Source: Saururus chinensis
Taxonomy: Eukaryota; Streptophyta; Magnoliopsida; Piperales; Saururaceae
Assembly: GCA_035235625.1 (NCBI GenBank)
Contig: CP141140.1
Location: 67,410,782 to 67,474,781 of the forward strand
DNA length: 64,000 bases
Direction: 5' to 3'
Shown here: positions 1 through 14,117 of the stretch, piece by piece
Layout of the letters: the number at the start of each line of letters is the position of its first letter
How positions within the stretch are numbered: the first letter of the stretch is position 1
Notes under the pieces: generated by a model
What the model saw: the letters and a program-made list of their open reading frames with translations, nothing else
Told to the model about the DNA's origin: nothing
Databases searched by the model: none
Translations under genes and position numbers: made by a program

Positions 1-1533
1 GCCTTTTTGTTATAAAGGTCATTTCAAAATAAAATAACCCCTCTAAATAAGATAAGGGAGGAAATGATATTTTTCTGCCTCTAAAAGCCATTTTCCCATA
101 TAATAAAGTTGCATCCAAACCACTCTTTTAAAACCCGGACCCGCTCAGTTGGTCGAACCGAGTTTAACTGGACTCGGATGACATTCTGGTTGGAAAAGTG
201 AATTTTTTTACTCCCAACATGCTAAAACCCATCAAAAACTTACCCACTGGGCAATGCTAATTTTGTTATACAAATGTCTATAACTATTTTATTTAAATAT
301 CTACTATATAACATACCAAAAAAAAAATATTGTTCAACAGGATTCGAACGTAGGACGTAAACATAATACCCTATGCACTTTACCCGCTAAGTTACAAGAA
401 TCTTCCATATATATTTTTACTTAATATTATATTTAATCTAACATATAACAAAACTGGTCAACCTAGGTTAACCCCCGGTTGAACTGAGTCAACCCGGCCC
501 CGCGACCAAGCCAAGTAAGCCTCCAAGCCAGTTTTTAAAACATTGATCCGAACGAGTCCTATGCATTAGTGTAGAATATTGGGAGATTTATACATTGAGC
601 TTGGCTATTTAGACCCATTTTTTTCATGTATATCCAATTTCTCTCTTACCTTACCTTCTTTTATTAAAATCTCCTTCATGTCCTATCTTTACCCTACTTT
701 CTCCTCTTTTTCCCCATTTTCCCTTTTTTATTTGATATAAGTTTGATCGTCGGTGCCGAAGGCTTGCCCCCTCCATCATGGCCAGTATGCCGCCGAGGCC
801 AATATATTGCCAGCCAGATCTGGCTGCCGCCAGATCGCCACAGCTGGCATATTAGCCGCAACCATGGGACAAGATCTGGCCAGTTGTGGCTAGATCTAAT
901 CATGACGGGTCTATGAGAGGTATCGGAGCCATCGCCGGAGTTGTGTCCGAGTCGTCGCTAGAGAAGAAGGGGGTGGGGTTCACATATTAGGGGAAATATG
1001 AGCAAAAAGGATGGGGAAATATTGGAGAATGAAATAAAAAAAATCACTTTAGTTAGGGGACACAAGAAAAAAAGGGGTAGGAATAGAAACTGTGCTTACA
1101 CATCACCTACTCAAACATATGTTAATTTCACCTCATTTGGATTTTTTCCAAATATTATATAGAATGTGTCTATATTCCCGGGAATAATCCTCTCAATATC
1201 CTAATAACCCCATACACCCCTTCATGAATTTATGAGTAAAACGGGCTACTAAGGGGATTATTAAGATGTGTATAAACATGTTCTACTACATACTACCTCT
1301 ACGGATCAAAATACCCCTTTGTTGCCCATGTTCCTCCCTTCGTCCTCTTTCCATTCACCTTCCTCTACCACTCTCTTTAACCAAAAGCTAGGTTTTTCCT
1401 AGTGTCCGGACATCTACTTCTCGGTCTGCCACAATTCTTAGGATGAGTTCTCATGGTCTCTACCCTCTCCTATCTCGCTTCGTGACATCTTTTAGTTAGG
1501 ACACACATGCCATATATATATTGTATTGAACTT
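1..1533. other. Intergenic, no gene recognised
   Basis: AT-rich plant intergenic DNA. Short open frames here carry no recognisable domain. The only structure I can support is the tRNA-like head at 330-405, listed separately. Confidence 0.6.
330..405 (-). repeat. tRNA-related SINE-like head
   Basis: On the minus strand the stretch has a box-A-like block (complement of 383-394, TAACTTAGCGGG) and, about 45 bases further, a box-B-like block (complement of 340-349, GTTCGAATCC). This is the internal RNA polymerase III promoter layout of tRNA genes and tRNA-derived SINEs. I cannot fold a full cloverleaf from it, so a SINE head or tRNA relic is more likely than a working tRNA gene. Confidence 0.35.
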
Positions 1534-1616
1534 CACTATAAAAATGGTGATATTTAGCGGGGAGGGTTTAGCGTGGGCTGGCTAAACCCCTCACTAAATT
1601 AAGTTGTTTTATAGTG
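1534..1616. repeat. Tiny CACTA-type MITE
   Basis: An 83-bp segment opens with CACTATAAAA and closes with TTTTATAGTG, an exact 10-bp terminal inverted repeat of CACTA type. Internal GGGTTTAGC / GGCTAAACCCC blocks also pair. The flanking triplets differ (CTT and AGG), so no target duplication is visible. Confidence 0.45.
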
Positions 1617-3752
1617 AGGGATTTGCATAGCATCCTGCTGAAGTCACTTGAATGGGTGCGGAGTGAACAATTGCAGGGGGTAGAGCTAGAAGCCGCCGCA
1701 AGAAGCAAGGATCGGATTGATATTGCCTATGCACAATGGCCATTTGCTGGGGTGCAAGAAGATCATGTTGATGCCACAACCTCTAGCGATGAGATTTCTA
1801 TTAGCAGCAAAGGCGTAGGGACATGATGGATTTGCTGTTGGACCATGGTATGGGCTCGGCCCCGGTTTGGTCCAATGGTGTCGCGGTCTGGGTGAGCCGA
1901 TACGGGTCATAGGGGTCTAAGGGTGGTGGGGGCGGTCGTGCCGACCCCATATGTGCCTTCATTAGACATAATTTGAGTGGGACCCACATATGTCACACAC
2001 GTACACTAGACATACATCTAGCTGTGCATTTACACATTATTGGCTCCAGACGTGCGAATTAAGTGTTGAGGGTGGGACCCGCGTGTGTAGGGCTTGGCCA
2101 TGTGTAGGGGGTTCAGGCCTCCGCGGGCTCTGTGGGAACAGAGCCTACTCCCGTTGTGTTAGACCCTCTAGGGAAACCCGAAGGAATTTAAGTAGGTTGG
2201 CCCATTTGATTCAGCCCACTCAAAAGCCCATTAAAGGATACCCAATTCAAGACCTGCCTAAATAAGAAAAAAAGGGTGTAATTAAGGGAGAGAATAATTA
2301 TGTTATTAAGGGAGAGAATATTAGAGGATATTCTCTAATTCTATTAGGAAGGGTCACCCCACCCCTTGAGATATCCTCTTCCCAATTGGGACGCCTCTCT
2401 TTGTCTCTCCCTTGTTCTTCCATTGGTGAAGCCTACTCCTCCATTGAGAGAAGCTGCTGGCCGCCCTCCTTCTACCTCCTCCAAGGCATTTTTGGCGGGC
2501 TGTTCAAGGGAGATTTATCCTCTCCAAGTTTGAGACATGGTGGCTGGTTCAAAGGGGTCATCTTGCTGTGTTTTTCCTTCATCCAAGCAAGGTTGAGAGG
2601 GATCTACACATAAGGTACTCTACTAATTTCTATTTGTTTAGATCTATTGTATGGTGTGCTAAATCTATATGAGGAGGGCATGCTAGGGCTGATTTGGCCA
2701 AGCTCAGTTTGTATCTTTTCATTATTTTATAGTTCATTGCTTGATTTGATTAAATACATGTTTATATTGCTAATTGTTATTAGTTCATTGCATGTTTTGT
2801 GTAGATTATTATAAAGTTTTGAATTTTGATGTGCACCAACCCCTCCCACCTAGCTTCCGCTATAGGCCGGCCACTCTACATTTGCCACGATTTCCATTAA
2901 CATGATCACCAATTAATGGTGGGAGGATTATAATAGGCAGGTGAATGTATTGGGATTTCATCGCTAAAAATCCACTTTTCTGTTTTCTTTTGGCATCATG
3001 GGCGGGAGATCAACAACCTGAGAGCAGGGATCACATCCGGAGAGCATGCATCAACCTTTAGATCGAGCAGTTTTTTAGGCAAAACCGAAGCTTGGGTCCT
3101 TTGTTCGGTAAGAATTTTGGTAGTGTCTTTGATTAGTGTGATTGTGTGATTCTTCTTTTTGTTTTATTTTTTTTTACCAATTCCAGTTCTATTGGATTTG
3201 TGATTTTTCAGCCTTGGAAGTGTTTTATTGACATAATTGGTTATATTTATACGGAAACTTGTCCAGCAATGATGGTTCAATAAATCTAATCATGGCTCTA
3301 GATAGCAGCGATAAGGCTTAGGCTTATATGATGATAGTTATGATAATGATGCTTTTGAGTGGAGCAAAATAAAATGTTGAAATATAATTTGTGTTGCCTG
3401 CGAGATAACTAAGATAAGGTGTAAATTTTGAGAAATTTTGGAAATGAAGGTCTGATAATATGTAGGTACTGAAGCATTGAATGGAAAAGATAAATTAAAT
3501 GGAACTGTAGTGGAATATACTATACTGCTGATGTCATCGGCTTAAACTATGGTTAGAAATAAGACAATGACACTTGTGTGAACATATCTAACAGTTTTTC
3601 TTTCAAATGATGAACATATTTCTATCCATCTACAGCTACTTTGTAGTTGCACATCCATAATTACCCAGTGCTATAAATTTTTATTGTTTAACTTAAAGTT
3701 TGGTTTTTCAACAAGTATATGATTTCTTTGCGTTACTGTTTGTTGCATAGCT
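1617..3752. other. Intergenic, no gene recognised
   Basis: Open frames of 60-91 codons at 1990-2265 and 2386-2613 have no recognisable motif and no exon-intron logic. I see nothing else to name here. Confidence 0.55.
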
Positions 3753-3919
3753 GTTCTTACACTAGGTGATCCTTACATGCCACTTCCAAATGATGAAATC
3801 AGAAGTAGAGTTAAGAACCAGGTTAGTAAGCGTAGGTGTTCTAACACTAGGTGATCTTTACATGCCACTTCCAAATGATGAAATCATGAGTAGAGTTAAG
3901 AAGCAGGTTAGTAATAGTG
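3753..3919 (+). repeat. 85-bp tandem duplication
   Basis: Two adjacent copies start at 3753 and 3838 (period 85) with only a few differences. Each copy contains the block TTCCAAATGATGAAATCA and reads in one frame with the repeated peptide YMPLPNDEI. The open frame ends at 3978. It may be a duplicated piece of an old transposon ORF; I cannot assign a family. Confidence 0.6.
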
Positions 3920-4599
3920 CTGAGTACATCTTCCTGGCTACTGCACTTGTCGGTAGCTACCTAGCTATGAACATATAGGCATATATATCAAGTGTGTACT
4001 AGAAGACCTGTGCCACAATCTGTATGTCTGTTTTTTTCTTGAAATTAACATAGAACTATGCCATCGCTACTTGTGGCTGGTAGCAAAGGAGGTATGCCTT
4101 GAGTGCGGTTGAACCAGATAGTGCAAGGGTGGTCCAACTGGGCACCTTCTCGTGGCTTCGATTGTGGATGGAGGACAAAGCCGTAGCCGATGGGATAAAG
4201 AGTCCTGCGATGGTGAAACTCTTGATAGATATAATCTACAAGGTTTAGGCATACCTGTAGCCATTAGAGCCTTCAACTAAGCTTAATTCCTTTGATGAAG
4301 CCTTGTCTATGCTAATCCTCTTCAGAATCACACAATGAGTTTCTGGTTTAGAACTTGACTAAGAGTAATCTCGCTTAAGACACCGTATTAGGATAACTAA
4401 TGATATATTTATAATTAAACCAGGACACCATTGTTAAGAACCCTAGAATCCTAACCGTCCATCCAAAGGTTAGCCAATGGTTCAGATTTGCCACTTAAAA
4501 CTACATCTTAATGGGTATTCAGACTTAGACCCATTACCCAGACAGTTTTAAAAGCCTAAAATAGTGTCAATTGATACAACTTCAATGGATGGACACATT

Positions 4600-4929
4600 A
4601 GTCAAGCTTGTTAGCACACTTGATCTCATTTAGCTAAAGGTGGCTGCAGTCAACCGTTTGGAGGCCAAGGTCAACAAATTGTCTCTAGATGTTTCAGTTT
4701 TGTTGTCCATGAATGGGAGGTCAACAGACTCATTTGAGATTAGATACAATATAATAATAATTATGACTTCTTACTAATGTTAAGTTTTATTATTCATGTC
4801 ATTCTACGATAATCTTACTAATATTTATATTAATTATATTTGACTAGGAAGGGATGGATGTGAGATATGCATGTGTTGATGAAGATGAAGCCTAGCAATA
4901 CCCTTTCAAAGAATCTTGCCGATAGATTA
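4600..4929 (+). pseudogene. Upstream part of a split Ulp1-type ORF relic
   Basis: A short coding-like stretch around 4640-4740 reads KVAAVNRLEAKVNKLSLDV, a heptad-like segment such as precedes the Ulp1 protease domain in some plant Mutator-associated proteins. It ends where the 4930-9463 LTR begins, and more of the same decayed ORF resumes after the LTR. Stops are present. Assigning it to the same ORF as 9464-11075 is inference from continuity across the insertion. Confidence 0.35.
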
Positions 4930-7900
4930 TGTAACGCCCGAGATTTTTCATACATTTTCCTTAAAATTCATGATTTTTTTTTGCAATATAACATCTGTAA
5001 ATCGGAGGAAAAATGACGAAATCAAAACCTGAGAAAACAATTTATAATTTAAAACACTAAACATTAATTTTCCATCTAAATATTTCTATAATACAGTCAA
5101 ATATCGTACGACCAAAGCAAATATCCTCAGGCGCTACTCGAAAACACACATACGACTAAATTGCCATGATCATGGATTTTTAAATACAAATCTATCTCAG
5201 GCATCCCCAAGTACAAGTCCCATAACAGTCCACAATCTGATTCAAATTAAAAGTCCAGAAGGTATAAACACTTAAATCTCATCTCACCCAATACATCAGA
5301 TCATGGCACAAAATATGCTCTCATTGAGTGAAATATACCTGAATCAAAAGGGGAAACAATCCATTGCAGATCAAGCATCCAACTCCAGAAGCTCTCTAAC
5401 ACAACCTACAAAAGCCTCCCGAACAACGGGGCTAAAAAGTAGGGTGAGTATTTTCATACTCAGTAAGAAAATACCCAGTAGGGGAATCCAAAACAGTGAA
5501 TCAATAAGTTCATAAATATATGCGTTCATGCAACTCAAACATGAAGCAGTCAATATATAACAATCGTATACATATGCATATAAGCACACATAACGCACCA
5601 TCAAACCAAACTTACACAAACACCCTTAGTCAGGGTCTTACAAACTTACTCGTACCATCGTACGCTAACTCATACAACTTACACGTACTTGTATGACCTT
5701 ACTCGTATAATATTACACTTACTTGTATGACCTTACTCGTACAGTCTTACACTAACTGTCGTACTCATATTTAAACTCTTACAGTTATGCTCATACTCAC
5801 TCTTATAGTTGTGCTTATACTCATAATTATACGCTTACTCAGAAACACACATACTCAGTCATACATTTGTATATATACTATCGATCACTGAAGCTCATTA
5901 CAACTAATAAGCTCCAGTGTCGAAAAGGAAAAGAATGTCATTGGGGCATCACCTTAACCTATGGGGAGTGACTAGATGTCATGGACTTTTCCAAAGGTAA
6001 GGCACACCTATGCTCATGGGGCATAAGATCAAACAGGTAAGAGTAGATCCATGATACCACTTATCTGAGTGCGCAAACATATATCCACACATAAGGGGTC
6101 ATACAATTGCCCACACATAAGGGGTCTTATAGTGCCATACAATTGACCACCATTATGGGTCTTATAGTGTCAGTGCCACTCTTGGGCAGAAATCATACAG
6201 TGCCTCTTGGGCAGAATCATACAATGCCACTCTTGGGCATGAATCATACAATGCTCTCAATAGAGCATCAAACGTCTGGGCTTAATACAGTACACAAACC
6301 AAATAAAAAATATACATACAGTTGCTCTCAACAGAGCATCAGACTTTTGGTGCTCCATATAGCATACAAACAACATCCCATAGGATAAACACTATGGCAA
6401 GACACAAAAAATGCTCAACCGACTCATTATTGGCTAGCTCAAACACGGAACTTAATCCATCGAACCCTCAAGTCTCAAACTCACAACGCTATTATTAGCT
6501 TTCTCATAATTCAAGTTCGAATTAAGTTATGCGGTATAATTATCCCAAACAAACTCACAGTCCTCGACTGATCAAACTGAAGCTGAGCCCAATCGAAACC
6601 CTAGTTCGTCGAGGTAGCAGACTTGACTTACCTGTCCAAGTCACAACATAGCTTACCATACACAAATCCTTACATAATCATATAGCCTCTGACATCCACC
6701 TTACGGTCAAAACATCTTACTTACATAGTCAAACTGAGCTCCTCATAGCAGATCCCCGTTATCATCCTCTTACTTAATACCTCACTTATTATACTTACTT
6801 TTCACTTCATAATTTGTACGTTATGCTTGTACAATTATGTACATTCTTATTGTCTAATAACCCTCCATAAGGCTCCAAGTCTAAGTCCACTTACTGAACC
6901 CCTGACATACGCTCCAAACCGATAAACCAATCTACTCCACTCCTTGCCTGTAAAACTTATGTCTGTTGTCTTCTGTCACACTCTTACACATACACATACA
7001 AATCCTCACCTTGCCACTTCTTATCGTCCATCACCCATACCTTTGCCCTCACACATAGTCCACATACGTAACTAACTCACAATCGCTAGCTATCACTAGC
7101 ATGTCCATAATACACATACATAGCATGCTAACATATTCGCTAGCCATCGCTAGCGCATACATATTCCACATCCATAAAACATACATACATCTCATACATA
7201 TCATATGTATCTCAACGTGGCATAATTCATTATCTTACATCATGCAAACAAGCCATGATTTAATATCCAAAACATGGAATCATATAATCCTAGTGTGCTG
7301 CTACTCATTCAAAGCATGATATCATGAAATTACGAGTTCAAAGCTCCCCTACCTCGTAATCATGACGTTTGATGGTGAACATACGACGGTGGCGGTGTCA
7401 GTGACATAGTTGGCGGTCAAAACCATTGCCTAGCTGAGAGAGCTGTTGTCCCGAGGTTTTAGGAAACGCTGGAACTACTCACGGCCAAACAGGGGTGACT
7501 AATATCAATGCAGAAAATCCGCGATTCACAACTGCACACTAGGGGCGGCCGGGAGAAAGATCTTGCCAACAAGTGGGAGGTGTGACCAGAAGGCAGGGTG
7601 TACTCACTAAAATTCGACCGACGGTTGAACAATACCCAACCGGTTACAAGACGTTGAAATTGGCTGTGGACAGCACCCAACAACGTCAATTTCATGTTTA
7701 CAAGGACCCACATATGGGCGGAGGGTGACACTAAAAGATAGAGGAGAGGTGGTGAACTATGGTTGTCAAACATAGACGATGGCAGAGCCATCCAATGGTC
7801 AGGCGGTGCCAAAGCCGCACCTAAACCCTAAACCGCACGCGCGGCTACATGCACATGCAACCAAATGGGAGGGGGAGAGGCTAGACAGTGGCAGTCCAAA

Positions 7901-9463
7901 GCTCATAAAGGGCCGACAGGGCTAAGGCCCTAGCGGTGGCAAATCGAAGCGGCGACATCGCCGACCACCCACAACCAAAATAATAGGTGTAGGCGGTTGT
8001 ACATCTCGCATAGAGAGGACAGGGTTATGGTCGAGCAAAGGCTGCAAGGCCGTCACTGGCCAAGGCCTATGCAGGTGAACTCATCCACCTTTAGTCAAGA
8101 TAGGCCACACAAAATCTTGCCAGAGGCCGTCCAGCACTAACGACGTAAAATGGGCAAGAGGGGTCAATGGGCAAATATGTCGGTAAGATGGAACTAGTTA
8201 CGGTGCGGCCCATAGGGAGGAGTACGGGTCTAAGGAGGTCAAACTGGCCCAGGTGGGGCCAACCCTAACTGTCGCTAGGCAAGGGCAAGGTCCACAATAA
8301 AAGTGGTTGACCAGAGGGGAAAATAGGGCCGGGGAGGGAAGGTGGTTGAAGTAGGGCGGAGCTAGGTGGAGGCGGCTACACAAGTGATGTCGGGCCGAGG
8401 CTGGCCGACCATAAGCTCACCGGAGGCTTGCTTCCACCGGCGCAACCACAATTCCGTCAAACCAAAAACAGGGAAGAGGGACTGACCAGAGGAAACTAGC
8501 CCAGGCAGAGCGGCCGTGGGGGCTAACCTTGCAGTCACCGGACTACGGCTGGTCGGACGGAGGCCGGGCGGAGCTATCTTCGGCCAAAGGTAGCAACTTC
8601 CGGCGTCGACAGTCTCAAACAAACGAATCAAACTAAAAACAGAGGGGTATCCGGACCTAGCTTAGGAGAAACGGAGGGGAAGGAGGAGGAGTTGGTTCGA
8701 GTGGGATGACCCACTGCCTTCGCAAGACCCAGGTGGGGCCGGACAAAGGTCTGGTCGGCATGGATGGCCGGCGGCGGCCACTGTTTACCCAAAACAGTGC
8801 ACCAGTGAAACAGAGTAGAGAGGGGGGAAATTAGTGGGGCGGCAGAGCAGAGGCCACTGGGGCCGGGAGGAGTGCCCCATCGTCGTCGCCAGGTCGAGAC
8901 GGAGCTATGGGCGGTTGGCCGGCCCTCGCCAGCTAACGACAGCGGCGGAATCAGAGACCAAAGGGGCAAGAAAAATAGGGTAGAAGGGAATAGGAGGGCA
9001 GGGCGGCAGAGCGGAGGCCCACTAGGCCGGGAGGGGTGGCCTCCCACCGTCATCGGCCGGCCGGCCCTTGCTGGCTCACGGCGGTGGCGGTACAAATAAA
9101 AGAGAGAGAGAGGGGTCTAATTGGGGTGGAGGGGGGCGCGGCCATGGGGTCCGGGACAGTGGCAACCAAAGGCAGCTGGGACACAGAGAAGCCGGAGGGA
9201 GGGGGATTCTAGAAACCTCTAGATCAGGTTTGGCCGAGCCTGAGCCCCCTTTTTTTTCTTCTCCCTCATCTCCTTTCTGCACTAACATGCTTTATCGATT
9301 TTTCACACCGGAAGCACGCGTCGAGGCCCGTGGCCTATGATGAACCCCACACCCGATTCTACGGTTACAAATATCAAGGCCAATCACGCCGAAACGTCAC
9401 ATTTTCTCGCCGAAAATAATCAGAAAAATAGCAAAAAATCTTAATAAAATCTGGGACATTACA
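4930..9463 (+). mobile_element. 4.5-kb solo LTR (Ty3-type, long LTR)
   Basis: The element begins TGTAACGCCCGAGATTTT and ends AAAATCTGGGACATTACA. These ends are inverted at 15 of 18 positions and carry the TG...CA termini of an LTR. The flanks GATTA (4925-4929) and GGTTA (9464-9468) fit a 5-bp target duplication with one change. There is no gag, polymerase or second LTR, so it reads as a solo LTR. The block AGGGTGAGTATTTTCATACT at 5441 recurs in the second copy at 62479. The GC-rich part at 7370-9350 has open frames up to 155 codons, but they resemble no protein and overlap on both strands. Confidence 0.7.
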
Positions 9464-11075
9464 GGTTAGGGTATAGAACTTTTGTTATATCAGTCACACG
9501 TATGTCTTGCCGCTATGTTATGCAATTAAAACTGACATGCTTCAGACCTTACTATATTAATTGTCCCACATTGTCCTGATTTTGTTATATTTTTATTTAA
9601 CCTTCTACTAATACGTGCATGTCTACGTAGGCACTCATCGCAGAGGAAGTTCACCCTAATGAGGGTGCTACCACTATGGACATTGGAGAGGCAGGGGTCT
9701 ACATTTGGAGTGATGCCCCAATAGTTGAAGAGGTGGTGCCCCCCGATGTCTAGGTTAGGAAGAGGACTGCTAGCAAATATATAAGGACCCCTTATATGGC
9801 TCCAAGGAGAAAAAAGAGGTGAATTGTGAGGGGCCCAAGTGGTGTTTAAGAGAAGGATACATCTAGTGAGCCCTTAAATGCCGACATTGTTCACTGCGAT
9901 GAAAAAGAAGATGGGCAGGCTAATCTTGAAATGGTCAACCAAATACTAGATCAGATTGAAGATGGAGTAGATTCAGCTACTGCCATCCCACCTATATGAC
10001 AAGCTCCAGCTGGCCAAGAAGTCCATAGAAGCAAGCTATATTGACTCGTTGCACTCTCAAAGATAGCAATGATGGAGTTGACATGCCCTAACAGAGGCAG
10101 AAGATAAAACCCTTCGAAAGAGCCTCCAGAAGGGTTGGAAATCTGAGTGAGTGCATTGTATAGTTTTAGGTTGGATTAACATTTCCTTTCATATTGATTA
10201 ATTTTATTGACAATCATTTGTGTGCAAATTCATGACATTCATAATTTATCAAACGTCCAACAATTGGTGGAATCTAGCTGACAACAGAGTTTATACGGTC
10301 CATTATGCATTCTCATAGGTGGCTTTGGGACAATGTATGTGTGACTTTGAGTTTTATTATTAATTGATTGTGTTGTACAACACTATAGTAATTCAATTGT
10401 TATCGTTATTGAATACTCTACTCCTTCAGTGTTTGATTACCATGGTCTAGCATATTGATGCATTTGTGCTGGCATTGCGAAAGAAGGTACTTGCTAAGCC
10501 AATTACAAAGCAAGCCTTCCATCTTGTCCATTTTATGGTAAAACTTAATTTTTTAATCTAAAATTAACTGACAACTAGCAACTAGTTGACTGAAGTTTGA
10601 TTATATTTGACATGAGCCTATGAGGATGGATGCATCTCCACTCCTCACTCTATAGGCATCAATGAAGGAAAATGAAGCAAATGTCTCCAGGGCCACTGTT
10701 GTAGAAGCATAGCTAGAGGTTCCCACAAACATTGTGAAGTTGCTGAAGGAATGAAAAAGACTTCTGGGAATGTAATATCCACCACTTCCCACTTCATGAA
10801 AACAGTTACCATTGGACTCTTATTTTACTTCTTGAGGAAGGATGTCATATACATAATGGACCCATATTACTCTGGAGCTGAGATAGAGCAGTACTACAAG
10901 AAATTGACCATATTCAGACATATTTTCCCATAGTTCTATTGAAATTGGGATATGAAGCAGCTGCTACCTTGCGTCTCCCGATAAGAGAGATAACCGAACA
11001 CCCACAAAAAATCAATAACAATGGTTGTGGTGTCTGCTTATGCATTTATATGTGGTACTTGTCGCATGGTACCTA
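9464..11075 (+). pseudogene. Ulp1-type (C48) cysteine protease relic
   Basis: Decayed coding sequence with several stops. From 9630 it reads an acidic segment, then RKRTASKYIRTPY, a basic K-R..Y..TPY block of the kind that precedes Ulp1 domains in Mutator-associated plant proteins. Further on are HRWLWDNV (about 10315), HIDAFVLALRKK (about 10455) and, near 11010-11045, NNNGCGVCLCIYMWYL, which resembles the Cys-box of C48 proteases (D/N-C-G-V with the nucleophile Cys). Stops interrupt at least five places. Family assignment rests on motif resemblance by eye. The solo LTR at 4930-9463 is inserted into it. Confidence 0.45.
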
Positions 11076-13852
11076 TTTAACTTTACCAGAAAAGACATGC
11101 GCACCATGAGGCATAGGGTTGCATACCAAATTCTACAACATTCCATATGAATATGAGAAATTGTGATTATATGTGACTTACTTGTATAAAACATTAGCTT
11201 TTGTTATGTAGACATGAACCAAATGTGAATATAATAGCTACAAACATTATGTTGTGAATGTGGGTGTATATGGTGTTGGTCATTGACTATTTGATGTGGA
11301 TGTGTGTGTGACTGTTGGTGTTGACCATATTTTTTATTTTAATGGTGAATGTCAGTATTTTCCATGTGGGTGAATGATAAAAAATTTGATGCAAATGCAG
11401 CTGCAGGTTTTGAAAGGTGTTGGTCTGATTACGACCACAATGCTTGATGATATTGGCTTCTGGTATTTGATGGCTTGTGGTATTTGATGGTACATGGAAA
11501 AATTAAATCCAAATATGTTTCTTGACAACAGTAAATATGTCCACAAAACCCTTTGCATCTTGACAATAGTAAATATGTCCACAAAACAAGGAAGAGTAGT
11601 CGTCAAACTTGCCGCAAAATGTTGAGGCCATGCATTGTCCCAACCAATACTAATCTAAGTCACTGTACAAAATGTTCATACATATTTCCCTATTCATCCA
11701 TATAGTATAAAGTACTATATGGTGGGCACCTACCGTGAGGGTGTAAGGCCTCTATTCCTTGCATTGGATAACTTCTAGAATGACTCTCATGGTAGGCACT
11801 CCCCAACAATGTATAAATATCCTCACGGTGGGCACCTACTGCAAGGGATAATTTCTTGATATTTAGTGTGAATAGAGCTTTGAAAGATGAGAGCTTGTTT
11901 CGAACAATTCTGTCTTAATAAAGATATTGTGAAGAGAGCTAGGGACAAATTGAATTCATGATATCAGAAGGACTTTGTAGTTGATCAGGATGGTCACACT
12001 AAGCTGCTACAAGGATAAAAACTACATGACAGTTTTCTACTTCACCTCAAGCACTAAGAGATGATAAAAGCACATAATAACATCAACAACAAAAATCATT
12101 CATTCTCTATGGTTCAAAGAAAAGGAAACCTCCAATTACTTGTGATGTTATATTTCAAAATTAAAATTTTTCAACAACTACTCTAACATATAAAACTGTA
12201 CAAATAACCAAAGTACATAAAACACCATCTAACATCTCTACTTCATAGTTGAATCATTTCAGCCCCACAAAAAGCATAGTGGTTTCCTCATCTTCTGGAA
12301 AACTATGATCATAAGCAAATTTCAAAAAAGTAAAGGAGCACAAATAAGACCCCTACTAGAATAGTTTGGTAGTTTCCTCATTCTTTTGAAAAACTTCAAC
12401 CTTCTCATGTTGTTCTTCACACTAGCTTGAGCTTTAATCAATCAAAATCATTTGTTGATTTAATAGGATTGAGCTCACACTCCTTAAAGCTCCAAAATAG
12501 TGCCTATCACTAACAAAGAGGAAAATACAAAAGAAACATCAATATCAAATGCCACATGCATCAGTCAATGAGGACTAGCAATGCACAACCCTCTGGCAAC
12601 CCACAATAAATTTGATAATTCTCATATGTTGGGTTAATAACAAAGCTATAGAGCGCTCATATATGAATCAATGGAAGCCCTGAAATCCCTGGTTTATGAA
12701 TAAATATTGAATATGTAGTTAGATTTATGATCATAAAGACTGTCATCCATATGACCACAAAACCACAAACAGATATACTGCAATGACATTGAAATTGAGC
12801 GGTATTTTAACTACAATATTCAACAATAAATAAGCTTTCTTACTAATCCAAAAAAATAAATAGGTTTTACTCCATCACCCAATAAATAATTGGATACAAG
12901 GGGTAGACAAAATTATAACTGAATGTTTCAAATGCTGAAAAAATAGAATCCACGTTTTTTTAATTTGAACTAATTCTATGAAGATGTTCTTAAAACAACT
13001 ACTTAATATGTTCAACAAATCCTTGGATATAAGAAGTGTCTAAATATTATAAGTGCTCAAATTCTAATTTCACCACTAAGCTTAACATAGTCCTCTAATG
13101 CATAGGTTTTTACTAGTGGGTATGGACCAAAAGGTAAAGCTGGCAATATATTTACCTAGAAGAATGTAACTCCTAAACATTAAAGCAAGAAGATCAACAT
13201 TCACAATAAAAACATTGTTTCATACAATTGATTAGAACGATCTGGCCATCCACAAAACCAACTACAAATGCGGCCATGAATAGAAGTGTTCCAATCACAG
13301 TAGATAAACATTTCCAAGGGTTATTATTCTCATTTTGTTAAACCACTAACAAGTGTACTAACCATTACAAACTCCATAAACGCAATACGAGTTGAATGAT
13401 GGTAATCTCCCAGTAGCCTCAGGCGATAAACCTATACCAAGATAGATTTTCAATAAATTTAATTTCTAGAAAATCATATTATACCCAACAAAGAAATAAA
13501 AGTTTTTACTTTGAAGGAATCAAATGTCACCTCCCCACATAATGACTCAAAGAAAATCTTGACATATGCTTAGAGAAACTTATATCAAATAAAAAGGAAT
13601 TTTGATGGAAAGTTCATATTTCCTAGGTCACATTCAAGTTACCCCAAACACAATTGTCTTTAAATCAAATTTCTCCAAACAACGAGAAACAGAGACAGCA
13701 AAAAAGAGCCCAATACCTATTTCCAGCAACAATCCAAAAACGAGAAATGGTGGAAGAAATGATCAATCTTTGGCTATCTTTGCTCCCTCTAACAAAAGAA
13801 GCCCCTAACTCATCTTGTTGAGGGAAAAATTTTTCATGTTATATTCTAATAA
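11076..13852. other. Intergenic, no gene recognised
   Basis: AT-rich sequence with small internal repeats: the phrase AGTAAATATGTCCACAAAAC occurs at about 11529 and again at about 11568, and GGTGGGCACCTAC at about 11722 recurs near 11828. No coding unit is supported. Confidence 0.55.
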
Positions 13853-14117
13853 TGAGTTCAGCATAAGGAACGTAGGAAGCCCTTAATATTTGAGATTGAT
13901 GGCATACATGCTAGCTCATGTTAGCACTAGTACTAATGACGCTAATGTGCACTATAGTGTGCACCTAAAGAATATATGGGAGTTCTAGATATTTAAGATC
14001 AATGGCATTCATGCTAGCACACATTTACGCTAGTACCATTGGTACTAATAGGCGTTAAAGTGTACATCATCAATGTCATGAATGAAAGGCTCCTATGTAT
14101 TCCTTACACTTGGCTCA
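13853..14117. repeat. MITE family copy 1
   Basis: The ends resemble those of the copies at 22886-23049 and 33512-33679: left GCATAAGGAACGTAGGAAGC, right GGCTCCTATGTATTCCTTAC, which are inverted relative to each other. The interior repeats itself in two halves built on 'ATTGATGGCAT..ATGCTAGC'-like words. It lies upstream of the first MATE gene. Confidence 0.5.

Noticed and set aside
330-405. Possible functional tRNA gene
   Set aside because: Boxes A and B are recognisable but no complete cloverleaf can be formed; kept only as a SINE-like head.
8628-9095. 155-codon open frame on the minus strand
   Set aside because: It overlaps open frames on the other strand within the GC-rich core of the solo LTR, with no motif or gene structure.
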